This document shows positions 8,256 through 16,731 of a stretch of 37,859 nucleotides of DNA, in pieces (position 1 is the first letter of the stretch; every line of letters starts with the position of its first letter). This DNA comes from Alphaproteobacteria bacterium (lineage in GTDB: Bacteria; Pseudomonadota; Alphaproteobacteria; Rhodobacterales; Rhodobacteraceae). The stretch lies in the NCBI GenBank assembly GCA_030424645.1, contig JAUHWP010000018.1, forward strand, positions 1-37,859. Reading direction: 5' to 3'. The notes under the pieces are model-generated. The model did no database searches. It saw only the letters and a program-made list of their open reading frames with translations, and was not told where the DNA came from. Both the position numbers and the translations under genes were made by a program.

Positions 8256-8933
8256 ATGACCATTCTGCAAAAACTCAAAGGCGGGCTTGTCGCCTCGTGC
8301 CAACCGGTGACTGGCGGTCCGATGGATTGCACGGATATCATCGTTGCCATGGCCTGTGCGGCGGTGAACGGCGGGGCCGATGGGCTTCGTGTGGAAGGCG
8401 CCGATAATGTGCGCGCCGTCCGCGCTGCCGTTCCCGTCCCGATCATCGGCATCGTGAAACGGGATCTGCCAGACACGCTGGTGCGGATTACGCCCCTGGT
8501 GTCGGATGCGGTTGATCTGGTGCGCGCGGGGGCCGATATCGTGGCCTATGATGGCACCGACCGCCCGGCGATTGATGCGCGGCCCGATATCATCGCGGCA
8601 ATCATCGGGGGTGGCGCGCTGGCCATGGCGGATTGTTCGACACTTGGCGATGTGAAAGCCGCAATTGCGGCGGGCGCTGCAATCGTCGGGACCACGCTGT
8701 CGGGTTACACCGATGAGACAATGACAGGAAGCATCGCGCCCGACCTTGATCTGGTCACGGCCGCCTCGAAGTTTGATACGTTCGTGATGGCCGAAGGGCG
8801 ATACAACGCGCCCGATCTGGCGCAGCAGGCGATCAGGGCCGGGGCCGATTGCGTCACGGTCGGCAGCGCCATCACCCGTGTCGAACACATCACGCAATGG
8901 TTCGCATCGGCGGTGCGCGGTGCCACGACATGA
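8256..8933 (+). CDS. nanE: N-acetylmannosamine-6-phosphate 2-epimerase
   Basis: This 225-residue TIM-barrel enzyme of the NanE family interconverts ManNAc-6-P and GlcNAc-6-P. The family landmarks are LVASCQPVTGGPM near the N-terminus, GIVKRD with Lys68, VAYDGTDRPAI, ADCSTL, and the catalytic glutamate block FVMAEGRYNAP with Glu180. These agree with the conserved Lys/Glu pair described for the family. It is of normal length for NanE. It starts three bases after siaM and overlaps the nanK start by four bases if ATG 8930 is used. In the pathway it acts after NanK. Confidence 0.93.
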   Translation: MTILQKLKGGLVASCQPVTGGPMDCTDIIVAMACAAVNGGADGLRVEGADNVRAVRAAVPVPIIGIVKRDLPDTLVRITPLVSDAVDLVRAGADIVAYDGTDRPAIDARPDIIAAIIGGGALAMADCSTLGDVKAAIAAGAAIVGTTLSGYTDETMTGSIAPDLDLVTAASKFDTFVMAEGRYNAPDLAQQAIRAGADCVTVGSAITRVEHITQWFASAVRGATT

Positions 8934-9829
8934 GGACCAGCCATCCCATGCGCGATGTCAGCGGTATCGCGCTTGACCTCGGGGGCACCAAGGTTGCCGC
9001 AGCCCGGGTTCTGGATGGCGTTGTCACCGAACGAGTGATCCGCCCGACTGACGGCGGCGGAACCCCGGAACAGCATGTCGCACAGATGTATCAGATGGCA
9101 TGTGACCTTGGATTGAAGGCGGACGAACGGGTCGGGATGGCCGTCGCGGGGCGCGTTGATGCCGCCGGTTTCTGGCATGCCGTGAACAGGGGAACGCTCA
9201 GTGCGGTGCAAAACGCCAATCTGGCAGCGCTGGTGCGGCAAGCATTTGGCCAGCCCGTGCCGATCGTGAACGATGCGCTTGCCGCCGCCATTGCCGAATA
9301 CGAACTCGGCGCGGGGGAGGGAAGCAACACGATGGCATACATCACGATCTCGACCGGTGTCGGGGGCGGGTTCGTGATCGACGGCCATCCCTTGGAGTCG
9401 ACCAGCGGGTTGGCCGGACATATCGGGTTCACAACCTCACGCCTGTCTGCACGCGGTTGCGGCTGTGGGCGGGTCGGGACGGTCGAAAGCGTCGCTGGCG
9501 GGCGTGCGATGGCAGCGATTGCCGCCGAGGGCGGGCATCCCGCAAGCTCGGCCAAACAGGTGTTTTCGCAGTGGTATGCCGGGGCGGACTGGGCCGCCGG
9601 TATCATAGACCCCTCGGCGGCGGCGATTGCGGAACTGATTGCGAACCTGACCACGACCATCGGGCTTGACCGGGTCGTTCTGGGGGGGAGCATCGGCCTT
9701 GCAGAGGGTTATGCCGACCGTGTCCGATATTTTTCCCGGCAGGAACCGGCGTTGTTTTGTCCCCGGATCGTGTCCGCCGGCCTTGGGCAGGACAGCGTGT
9801 TGCTGGGTGCCCTGATCAAGGCGATGTGA
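8930..9829 (+). CDS. nanK: ROK-family N-acetylmannosamine kinase with altered zinc motif
   Basis: This 299-residue ROK kinase presumably phosphorylates ManNAc to ManNAc-6-P. Visible features are the phosphate-binding DLGGTK (residues 16-21), the catalytic Asp115 in VNDALAA, the glycine-rich STGVGGGFVIDG and the ROK block GHIGF. The usual ROK zinc site is His plus CxCGxxGC. Here His164, Cys177 and Cys179 are present, but the last Cys is Thr184 (CGCGRVGTVES). ATG at 8930 overlaps the nanE stop; ATG at 8948 (MRDVSG) is an equally plausible start, with GAGGA about 11 bases upstream. It is the last gene of the nanR-siaPQM-nanEK run. Confidence 0.88.
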   Translation: MRTSHPMRDVSGIALDLGGTKVAAARVLDGVVTERVIRPTDGGGTPEQHVAQMYQMACDLGLKADERVGMAVAGRVDAAGFWHAVNRGTLSAVQNANLAALVRQAFGQPVPIVNDALAAAIAEYELGAGEGSNTMAYITISTGVGGGFVIDGHPLESTSGLAGHIGFTTSRLSARGCGCGRVGTVESVAGGRAMAAIAAEGGHPASSAKQVFSQWYAGADWAAGIIDPSAAAIAELIANLTTTIGLDRVVLGGSIGLAEGYADRVRYFSRQEPALFCPRIVSAGLGQDSVLLGALIKAM

Positions 9830-9874
9830 CATTTCCTGCGACAAGGCGTTGTGGTGCCGATCCGAGGGGCAGGG

Positions 9875-9896
9875 CGAAAGCGAGATATCGCTTGCG
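9875..9896 (+). terminator. hairpin after the nan operon
   Basis: AAGCGA and TCGCTT pair around a GATA loop (9878-9893), extended by an outer GC/GC pairing across one mismatch. It lies 45 bases after nanK and before an unrelated gene. The following bases (GTATTTG) make a poor T tract, so it is a weak terminator candidate. Confidence 0.4.
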
Positions 9897-9962
9897 TATT
9901 TGCCTCACCGCCACGTTTTGCAGTAGCGTGAGCAGGGAACGACCATCACTGGTGCTGCCGAC

Positions 9963-10583
9963 ATGATCACGGATATCGACGATTATTTTACGAAAGGCTG
10001 CGGGCGCTGTTCGCGTTTTGCAACGCCCGACTGTTCGACCCGAACCTGGGCGCAGGGACTGCAAGACCTGCGGCAGCTTTGTCGTGAGGCAGGCCTGTCG
10101 GAAACCGTGAAATGGGGTCATCCCTGCTATGTCCATGCTGGCCGTAACATCGTGATCATCGGGGCTTTTCGGGGTGATTTCCGCCTGACCTTTTTCAATG
10201 CCGGGCTGATGAAAGATCCTGAGAACCTGCTTGAAAAACCGGGGCCAAACACTCGTAATCCCTGCCTTGTCCGGTTTGCAAGCAACGACCGGGTCGCGCC
10301 CATGGCGCCTGTTATCCGATCCTATCTGCAAGAAGCGATGACCTATGCCGAGGCGGGGCTTACAGCGCCAAAAGAAGACACGGAAACCGAGTTGCCGGAG
10401 GAGTTGGTCGATGCCCTGGCAAGCGACCCGGACCTGTCAGCGGCCTTTGACGCGCTGACACCGGGGCGGCAGCGAAGCTATGTGATCAACCTGAACTCGG
10501 CGAAACAATCCGCAACACGCATTGCGCGCATCGGTCGGTTTCGCGACAAGATCATTTCGGGCAAAGGTGCGAATGAAAGGTGA
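9963..10583 (+). CDS. YdeI/OmdA-like protein (DUF1801-type domain)
   Basis: This 206-residue protein appears to have two parts. Residues about 15-115 (SETVKWGHPCYVHAGRNIVIIGAF...) resemble the DUF1801/YdeI fold. The C-terminal part (LTPGRQRSYVINLNSAKQ, then ATRIARIGRFRDKI) matches the OmdA-like tail found in bacteriocin-protection or YdeI proteins. The biochemical role is not established. The ATG at 9963 lacks a strong ribosome binding site. It is separated from nanK by 133 bp and is convergent with the amino acid ABC genes, so it is probably a single-gene unit. Confidence 0.8.
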   Translation: MITDIDDYFTKGCGRCSRFATPDCSTRTWAQGLQDLRQLCREAGLSETVKWGHPCYVHAGRNIVIIGAFRGDFRLTFFNAGLMKDPENLLEKPGPNTRNPCLVRFASNDRVAPMAPVIRSYLQEAMTYAEAGLTAPKEDTETELPEELVDALASDPDLSAAFDALTPGRQRSYVINLNSAKQSATRIARIGRFRDKIISGKGANER

Positions 10584-10604
10584 CGAAACGTCCCCGACCG
10601 CGCG

Positions 10605-11333
10605 TCACAAGACCGACGCCAGAAACGCCCGGGCGCGTTCGGTCTGCGGGGCGTTGAAGATCTGATCCGGTGTGCCGGTTTCGATGATCTTGCCGCCGTC
10701 CAGAACGCAAACCCGGTCGGCGGCTTCCTTGGCAAAACCCATCTCATGCGTGGCCAGGATCATCGTCATGTTCTCGGCCTTCAGCTTCAGAAGCGTGTCC
10801 AGCACCTCGCTGACCAGTTCCGGGTCAAGGGCCGAGGTCACTTCGTCAAACAGCATGATGCTGGGCCGCATCGCCAGGGCGCGGACGATGGCGACGCGCT
10901 GTTGTTGACCGCCCGACAACTGGTCGGGATAGGCATTCATGCGATCCTTCAGGTTGAACCGTTCGAAAAGCTGCGTGACCTCGGGCAGCAGGTCTTTCTT
11001 GGTGCGTTTGAACACGCGCGACGGGGCCAGCAACACGTTCTCGACCGCGGTCATATGGGGGAACAGGTTGAAGCTTTGAAACACCAGGCCGATCTTGCGG
11101 CGAATGGGCTGCGGGGCCACATCGGGCAGCGAGATATCCTGACCGTTGAACCAGATTTCGCCTTCGTCAATCGGCTCCAGCAGGTTGATCGTGCGCAAAA
11201 GCGTTGATTTTCCGGACCCTGACGCGCCGATCAGGCAGATCATCTCGCCTTCCGCGACCTCAAGATCAATGCCGCGCAACACCTCGGTCGGGCCGAAGGA
11301 CTTGGTGACGTTCGACAGGCGAAGGATGGTCAT
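10605..11333 (-). CDS. polar amino acid ABC transporter ATP-binding protein
   Basis: This 242-residue ATPase of the GlnQ/HisP type has Walker [10 protein letters not shown], the Q-loop in LVFQSFNLFPHMTAVENV, signature LSGGQQQRVAIVRAL, Walker B IMLFDEVTSALD and the switch His in ATHEMGF. It energises uptake of a polar amino acid or related solute through the permease just upstream. The ATG at 11333 overlaps the permease stop by one base (TGATG), indicating translational coupling. The open frame continues upstream of this ATG but only as an antiframe of the permease gene, so the longer start was rejected. Confidence 0.93.
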   Translation of the reverse strand: MTILRLSNVTKSFGPTEVLRGIDLEVAEGEMICLIGASGSGKSTLLRTINLLEPIDEGEIWFNGQDISLPDVAPQPIRRKIGLVFQSFNLFPHMTAVENVLLAPSRVFKRTKKDLLPEVTQLFERFNLKDRMNAYPDQLSGGQQQRVAIVRALAMRPSIMLFDEVTSALDPELVSEVLDTLLKLKAENMTMILATHEMGFAKEAADRVCVLDGGKIIETGTPDQIFNAPQTERARAFLASVL

Positions 11334-12163
11334 CAACTGCGCGCCTTGTTCTGTTTCGCGATCAGGTAATCGGCAAAGCGCGTGACCGGAATTGTGACCG
11401 CAAGGAAGATAATCGCGGCCCCCACATAGGGCGTGAAATTCGCCAGAAGCGACTTGTGGACCCCTGCCTGGCGCAACAATTCGACCGGGCCGATGAAGGA
11501 CAGCAGCGCGACATCTTTTTGCAATGCGACCAGCATGTTCATGTTGGCGGGCACCACCCGGCGGATCGCCTGCGGCAGCACGACATAGCGCATGATGTCG
11601 GTATGAGACAGGCCCAGCGATTTGGCCGCTGCCCGCTGGCTTTCGTGGATGCTTTCGATCCCGGTGCGGAAAATCTCGGCCACATAGGCAGAGTAGGTCA
11701 GGATGAGCGCCAGAGACCCCCAGATATAGGGGCTGTTCCACGGGCGTTGCAGGCCAAGGCCGGGCACCCCGAAGCCGATCAGGAACACGATCAGGATCAC
11801 CGGCACGCCGCGAAAGATGTCGGTGTAAAGCACCCCGAAGATGCGCAGCGGAAACAGCGCGGGCGCACGGGCGTCGCGACACAGCGCGATCAGCAGGCCC
11901 AGGATCGCGATGATCGGGGTGCACCACAGGAAGATGGCAACATCCCAGCGAAACGCGGACAGAAGCGACGGGAAGGTCTTTGCCAGAATCTCGCCATCGA
12001 AGAAGCTGGCGCGCACCCGGTCCCAGCCCGGCGTCATCGGCAGGAAGATGACGATCAGGCCCACCACGACGATGGTGCTGAGCGTGGCAACCGCGACCGA
12101 TTTGCGCCGCGCCCGTTGTTCATAGATTTGGCGGGCCGTAAGGCCCGCGCTTGCCGTTTTCAT
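11333..12163 (-). CDS. polar amino acid ABC transporter permease
   Basis: This 276-residue HisM/GlnP-type permease has five or so membrane spans. The EAA-like loop SQRAAAKSLGLSHTDIMRYV continues into LPQAIRRVVPA, the site that contacts the ATPase. It is the only permease gene in the cluster, so it probably works as a homodimer or pairs with a partner encoded elsewhere. ATG at 12163 is chosen; an upstream extension would run into the binding-protein gene. It lies 11 bases after the binding-protein stop, in the order binding protein, permease, ATPase. Confidence 0.9.
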   Translation of the reverse strand: MKTASAGLTARQIYEQRARRKSVAVATLSTIVVVGLIVIFLPMTPGWDRVRASFFDGEILAKTFPSLLSAFRWDVAIFLWCTPIIAILGLLIALCRDARAPALFPLRIFGVLYTDIFRGVPVILIVFLIGFGVPGLGLQRPWNSPYIWGSLALILTYSAYVAEIFRTGIESIHESQRAAAKSLGLSHTDIMRYVVLPQAIRRVVPANMNMLVALQKDVALLSFIGPVELLRQAGVHKSLLANFTPYVGAAIIFLAVTIPVTRFADYLIAKQNKARS

Positions 12164-12174
12164 GGATCGTGTCG

Positions 12175-12996
12175 TTACTGGATCAGCGGAACGCCGGTGG
12201 TTTCCTGCAGCCATTCGGCCTCGATCGCGGCAAGGGTTCCGTCATCCTTCATCGCGGCCAGGGCTTCGTCGACGCAGGCTTTCAGCGGGCTTCCCTCTTC
12301 CATCAGAATGCCGAACTGGTCGGGGTTTTCGCTGCGGTCGGCGGCGAACTGACCCAGAAGGGCGCCATCTTCCAGCACCACGGCGCTGAGATAAAGCGCG
12401 GTGGGCAAGTCGAACAGGGCGGCGTCGATCTGGTTGGCCTTCATCGCTTCGACGACGTTGACATTGTCGTCATACAGAAGCGGCGTGTCCGGCGGCGCGA
12501 TCACCGAATTCACGGTTTCCAGCGCCGTCGTGCCTGCCATGACGCCCCATTTCAGGGACTTGAGAGAGTCGATCTCGGCCGTGGCCCCGCCGTCCACCGT
12601 TGGCTGACGCACCAGAACCGCCATCGCGGCTGAATAATAAGGCTCTGAGAAATCGACCACTTTTTCGCGGTCTTCGGTGATCGAGAACTGTTGCAGGTTC
12701 ACGTCGAACTCTTTCGCGCCCGGTTGGATCGACTGGTCGAAGGTCGCGCGGGTCCAGACCACGGCGTCTTTTTCAAACCCCATGCGCTTGGCAACTTCAT
12801 AGGCAACAGCGGCCTCGAACCCGGCGCCGCTGGCGGGGTCATCGTCCATCACCCAAGGGTAATAGGCCGGGTTGCCGGTGGCGATGGTCAGAACGTCGGG
12901 TGTCAGGGTTTTGCCATCGGCGCAGTGCTCGTCGGCAAGCGCGGATGTTGCCCCCATCAGGCTGAATATCAGGGCAGTCGTGAAAATCGGTTTCAT
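12175..12996 (-). CDS. amino acid ABC transporter periplasmic binding protein (SBP_bac_3 type)
   Basis: This 273-residue protein has a signal peptide (MKPIFTTALIFSLMGATSALA, predicted cut near residue 21). The mature domain follows the family 3 solute-binding pattern, with TEDREKVVDFSEPYY, where the Arg typically binds a ligand carboxylate, and late blocks such as FGILMEEGSPLKACVDEAL. The exact amino acid cannot be read from sequence. ATG 12996 is supported by GGAGA 6 bases upstream; longer versions of the frame lack a signal. It heads the three-gene importer operon. Confidence 0.92.
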   Translation of the reverse strand: MKPIFTTALIFSLMGATSALADEHCADGKTLTPDVLTIATGNPAYYPWVMDDDPASGAGFEAAVAYEVAKRMGFEKDAVVWTRATFDQSIQPGAKEFDVNLQQFSITEDREKVVDFSEPYYSAAMAVLVRQPTVDGGATAEIDSLKSLKWGVMAGTTALETVNSVIAPPDTPLLYDDNVNVVEAMKANQIDAALFDLPTALYLSAVVLEDGALLGQFAADRSENPDQFGILMEEGSPLKACVDEALAAMKDDGTLAAIEAEWLQETTGVPLIQ

Positions 12997-13090
12997 CGGA
13001 ATCTCCAATTGGAAGGCGCCTGTGACTTTAGGGCGGGCCGAACTTGGCTGTCCAGATGAAGTTGAGCTTCGATTGCAGGAAGATGTGGGT

Positions 13091-13117
13091 CGCGGTGAAC
13101 CGTGACGGTTCACCGCG
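13091..13117. repeat. 27-base near-perfect palindrome after the secretion operon
   Basis: Arms of 13 bases beginning CGCGGTGAACCG read as an inverted repeat around a single central base. As RNA this gives a 12-bp stem with a three-base loop. It lies 19 bases beyond the stop of the membrane fusion protein (minus strand) and about 95 bases upstream of the amino acid binding-protein start. It is probably the terminator or 3'-end hairpin of the secretion operon. The lack of a T tract leaves an operator role for the downstream operon open. Confidence 0.6.
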
Positions 13118-13135
13118 TGAGCACTGCGCGTGTCG

Positions 13136-14431
13136 TCATTCTTCGCGGAAGGCCAGATCGAGGTAATCGGTGAAGGGCTTCAGCAGATAAGATGCCGGGC
13201 TTTGTGCGCCGGTCTGGATGAACGCCTCAACCGGCATACCGGGTATGATCTCGTTCTCGCCCAAGAGGTCGAAGGCGGCGGGGTCGATTTCGACCTCGCC
13301 CGCAAAGTATCGCTGCCCGGTTTGCTCGTCCTGAATTGCATCTGCCGAAATCAGGCTGATCTGCCCCGATACTTCAGGCGTGGTACGCGCGTTGAACGCC
13401 GGGAACTTCAGCACCGCGTCCTGCCCGACAGTCACCCGGTCGATCTCGGTCGGGGCCAGTTGCACCGACACGATCAGCGGGCTGTCGTCCGGCACGATGG
13501 CCGCCACTTCGCCACCGGCGGGCACAACGGACCCGACAGTGAACACGGTCATGCCATAGACCACACCAGTCACCGGGGCCTTCAGGTTCAGCCGCGACAG
13601 GCGGGTTTCGACGGCGCGCAGTTTCTCCTGCAACTCGGCCTCGCGCGGTTGCAGGTTGCGGATTTCTTCCTGCGCGCTTTCCTGCCGTTCCGAGCGGGCT
13701 TTCAACCGCTCGATCTCATACCCTGCAATGGCGTTTCTTGTGGCCGCGATCTGGGCCTCGGTTTCGCCGGTCAGGCCGTTGATCTGGGCCACTTGTTTTT
13801 GCAGGTCCAGAACCTGTGACCGTTCGGTCAGGTTCTTGTTCAGAAGGTCCTGAAAGGTCTTCAGATTGTTGTCCAGAAGCTCTGCCTGCTCGCGATTGGC
13901 GGCAAGCTGCTTTTCCAGCCCGACGATCGACGCTTCCGATTGCGCACGGCGTTCGCGCAACTGGTCATCGGTCTGGCTCAGGGTCTTGCGGCGCGTGTCG
14001 AACAGGGTCTGCTGGGTGTCCAGGATCCCTTGCAGGTCGGCACTCCCCTCGGCCTTTTCCCGCAGGTCCGGGCGGAAGGTGATCTGCCCGGCTTCGACCG
14101 CTTCGGCGGACAGGCGGTCGATATTGGCCTGCACTTCGAACAGGGCGTGGCTGATGATGTTCTGCTCCGATTGCAGTTCGGCGTCGTCCAGCAGGATGAT
14201 CGTTTCACCCGCCCGGATCGTATCGCCGTTGCGCACCAGAATGTCGGCCACGACGCCGCCATCCGGGTGCTGCACCACCTGCTTGCGCTGGTCCACCTCG
14301 ACATAGCCCGATGCGACCACGGCGGCATTGATGGTGGAATAGGCCCCCCAGGCGGCAAGCCCGCCAAACCCGATTGCAAGCGCCCACAAACCTTGTGCGA
14401 CATATGTTTTAGCGTTCCAGTCACTGGGCAT
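13136..14431 (-). CDS. type I secretion membrane fusion protein (HlyD/PrtE family)
   Basis: This 431-residue protein has one N-terminal membrane span (about residues 13-31). It is followed by a split lipoyl-like domain (GYVEVDQRKQVVQHPDGGVV, GDTIRAGETIILLDDAEL), a long coiled-coil stretch (about 90-280) and a beta-rich C-terminal part. This is the layout of HlyD/PrtE periplasmic adaptors that link an inner-membrane ABC exporter to TolC. ATG 14431 is supported by GGAGG 7 bases upstream. The start overlaps the end of the ABC gene by 11 bases, so the two are co-translated. No outer membrane channel or RTX-type substrate gene is nearby. Confidence 0.92.
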   Translation of the reverse strand: MPSDWNAKTYVAQGLWALAIGFGGLAAWGAYSTINAAVVASGYVEVDQRKQVVQHPDGGVVADILVRNGDTIRAGETIILLDDAELQSEQNIISHALFEVQANIDRLSAEAVEAGQITFRPDLREKAEGSADLQGILDTQQTLFDTRRKTLSQTDDQLRERRAQSEASIVGLEKQLAANREQAELLDNNLKTFQDLLNKNLTERSQVLDLQKQVAQINGLTGETEAQIAATRNAIAGYEIERLKARSERQESAQEEIRNLQPREAELQEKLRAVETRLSRLNLKAPVTGVVYGMTVFTVGSVVPAGGEVAAIVPDDSPLIVSVQLAPTEIDRVTVGQDAVLKFPAFNARTTPEVSGQISLISADAIQDEQTGQRYFAGEVEIDPAAFDLLGENEIIPGMPVEAFIQTGAQSPASYLLKPFTDYLDLAFREE

Positions 14432-16160
14432 GTTCAAGCCTCCGGCCGTGTTGTGCCGGCACGACGGCCGGGCCTTTTCTGACGAATTTATCCAGAACAT
14501 CCTGACGTGGCCCGAAGGCGCGCATCTTGCCGTTGTCGATCAGAAGCACGCGTTCACACTGTGCCAGCGCCGAGGGGCGGTGCGAGATGATCAGCACCGC
14601 CTGACCGGCCGCCTTGGCGTCCGATATCGCTTGGTTGAGCGAGCGCACACCGCCATCGTCAAGGCTGGAGTTCGGTTCGTCCAGGATCAGGACGGCGGGG
14701 TCTCCGAACAGGGCGCGCGCAAGGCCCACACGTTGCCGCTGCCCCCCCGACAGGCGACTGCCCCCGTCGGTGATCACCGTGTCGTAACCGTTGGGCAGGC
14801 TCAGGATCAGGTCATGCGCGCCGGCAGCGCGGGCCGCCTTGACGATCAGTTCCGGGTCGGCTTCCGGGTCGAACCGTGCCACGTTTTGCGCGATCGTGCC
14901 GGGAAACAGCACCACGTCCTGCGGCAGATATCCCAGAAGGCGGCCAAGACGGTCGGGCGCGTATTGGTGAAGGTCGGCGCCGCCCAGCCGGATTTCCCCG
15001 GTGCGCGGGGGCCAGACCCCGGTCAGGGCTTTGGCCAAAGTGGATTTCCCCGCCGCGCTTGGCCCGATGACGGCCACCGCTTCGCCGGGCTGGATGTCGA
15101 AACTGACACCCAGCAGCAGGGGTTTTGCGGCCCCCGTCGGCGCCACGGAAAGGCCTTTGACCTCCATCCGGCTTTCGGGGGCGGGCAACGGCATGACCTC
15201 GGGCCGGGGCGGGGTTGTGGTCAGGATGTCGCGCAGCGACCGCCACCCCTGGGCTGCCGCCTGAAACACACCCCATTGCGCGACGGATTGTTCGACCGGG
15301 GCCAGCGCCCGTCCCAGCAGGATCGACCCGGCAATCATCGCGCCGGGGGTCAGTTCGCCGCGCAAGACCAGCCACGCGCCCAAGGCAAGGATGCCGGACT
15401 GCAACAGCAGGCGGAAGGCCTTGGTTGCGGCGGCCAGCCGCCCGCGCTTGTCGGCGGCAAAGATGCGGCTTTTCAAGGCGTCACGCCGCACATCGCCCCA
15501 GCTGTCGGCCAGCGGCTCTTTCATCCCAAGCCCCTGAACCGTTTCGATGGATTTACGCATGTAATCGGTGCGCCCGTCGGCTTGGGCCGCCAACTGACCG
15601 GCTTCAGCCTGTGCAGCGCTTGTGACGCGTTGATTGGCAAAGGCCAGGATGAACAGAACCACCCCGCCCGCCAGGGCGAACCAGCCCATCATCGGGTGAA
15701 AGATGAACAGCAGCGCCAGAAAGGCAGGGGCCCAGGGCAGGTCGATCAGCGCCGTCAATGCCGGAGAGGCCAGCAGCGATTGAATGCTTGTCAGATCGCG
15801 CAGCCCGGTCGCTGGGCGCGCGCGCTGATCGGCATTTTCGGCCTGTCGCAGCACGGCATCGAAGACGCGCCGGTCAAGCGCCGACTGAAATCCCGCGCCG
15901 ACGCGCGCCAGCACACGTCCCCGCACATGATCCAAAAAGCCCATCAGGGTGTAAAGAAACACCACAAGGCCGAACAGGGCCACCAGCGTTGCCGAGGATC
16001 GGCTGGACAGCACCCGGTCATAGACCTGTAACATGAACAGCGGACCGGTCAGCATCAGCAGATTGACCGCCGCACTGAATATGGCGACGCCGATAAGTTC
16101 GTATCGGAACCCCGCCAAGGTGCGGCTGAGTTCGCGGGAAGGGTGTCTTGGATCGGTCAT
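14421..16160 (-). CDS. type I secretion ABC transporter/permease (PrtD family)
   Basis: This 579-residue protein fuses a six-span export domain (about 1-310) to an ATPase. The ATPase has Walker [10 protein letters not shown] (366-374), signature LSGGQRQRV (470-478), Walker [13 protein letters not shown] with Glu495, and the switch His in [11 protein letters not shown]. The lack of an N-terminal peptidase C39 domain and the length fit PrtD/AprD-type exporters, which secrete unprocessed proteins with C-terminal signals such as RTX proteases or adhesins. ATG 16160 is chosen because GGAGCGG lies just upstream; Met at 16184 and GTG at 16217 are alternatives. The cargo is not encoded in the window. 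Confidence 0.92.
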   Translation of the reverse strand: MTDPRHPSRELSRTLAGFRYELIGVAIFSAAVNLLMLTGPLFMLQVYDRVLSSRSSATLVALFGLVVFLYTLMGFLDHVRGRVLARVGAGFQSALDRRVFDAVLRQAENADQRARPATGLRDLTSIQSLLASPALTALIDLPWAPAFLALLFIFHPMMGWFALAGGVVLFILAFANQRVTSAAQAEAGQLAAQADGRTDYMRKSIETVQGLGMKEPLADSWGDVRRDALKSRIFAADKRGRLAAATKAFRLLLQSGILALGAWLVLRGELTPGAMIAGSILLGRALAPVEQSVAQWGVFQAAAQGWRSLRDILTTTPPRPEVMPLPAPESRMEVKGLSVAPTGAAKPLLLGVSFDIQPGEAVAVIGPSAAGKSTLAKALTGVWPPRTGEIRLGGADLHQYAPDRLGRLLGYLPQDVVLFPGTIAQNVARFDPEADPELIVKAARAAGAHDLILSLPNGYDTVITDGGSRLSGGQRQRVGLARALFGDPAVLILDEPNSSLDDGGVRSLNQAISDAKAAGQAVLIISHRPSALAQCERVLLIDNGKMRAFGPRQDVLDKFVRKGPAVVPAQHGRRLEHAQ

Positions 16161-16731
16161 TTCCGCTCCGTTTTGGTCAGGCATGGCAGCAGGCGTGCCG
16201 CTTGGATCGCGCGACACACCGTTGATGGGATCGGAAACGGTCGGGGGGCGGGTGCCGAAGGCGATGCCTTGCCAGCAGACCCCTTGTGGTCATCTGTTTC
16301 CGTGAGTGGTCGGGGCTAAAAAGGGTGAAAACCGACCGAGGGGGAGTCTTCCTGGCCGGGTAGGGCCTGTTGGGCGGTCCCGCGCTTATTTCCGGCGTGG
16401 GCGTCGGCAATCTTGTGCCCATGGGCGCATACGCGCAGAGGTGGAACCGGAATCCGCCCAGTCCTTCGGCCTGAAACGGTGCAAAACCGCCTATGCCGAA
16501 GGCTCGGCGGTGGAGGTTTCGAAGCAGTGGGGGTGAGTCGGTCTGCCGTGCGGAGGGCTGGCACGCCGCGCGCCCGCCCGTTTCGCGGGCGTTTTCAGCC
16601 TCCGGATTGTCAGGCTTCGGTGCGTCGGGTGCTGGTCATTGCGGCGGGTGTGGTCTTATGGTCAGACCATTGCAGAACGCCGCGTGATGGTCGCGCGGCA
16701 GTCAGGACGTTCAGGGAAGGCAGTTCCGTCG
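16161..16731. other. 571-bp gene-poor region with orphan terminator
   Basis: I see no convincing protein gene on either strand here: the open frames are short, overlap one another and resemble nothing known. The stretch holds several self-complementary segments, such as TTCCGG near 16390 with CCGGAA near 16447, and ACCGCC with GGCGGT near 16487-16513. It also holds a rightward terminator at 16571-16595. A non-coding RNA on the plus strand, ending at that terminator, is the most economical reading. Promoters for the secretion operon (leftward) and the phosphatase (rightward) must also lie here. Confidence 0.4.
16571..16595 (+). terminator. rho-independent terminator without an obvious upstream gene
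   Basis: CGCCCGC (16571-16577) and GCGGGCG (16585-16591) form a 7-bp GC stem with a 7-base loop, followed by TTTT. The T run is on the plus strand only. The nearest upstream gene is transcribed away from it, so the transcript it ends is unexplained. Confidence 0.65.

Noticed and set aside
6876-8897. Very long minus-strand open frame (673 codons) opposite siaM and nanE
   Set aside because: The translation is rich in His, Arg, Gln and Asp with no family resemblance. It is the antiframe typical of high-GC DNA over two well-supported genes.
10605-11927. Extended version of the amino acid ABC ATPase with about 200 extra N-terminal residues
   Set aside because: The extension is the wrong frame of the permease gene. 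The ATG at 11333 overlaps the permease stop and starts a normal-length ATPase.
14430-16031. 533-codon plus-strand open frame opposite the secretion ABC gene
   Set aside because: Rich in Gln, Gly, Arg and His, no known motif, and fully antisense to a PrtD-type gene with all ATPase motifs.
16177-16564. Short open frames on both strands in the gap before the phosphatase
   Set aside because: They overlap each other in several frames, lack ribosome binding sites and resemble no family, so no protein gene is called there.
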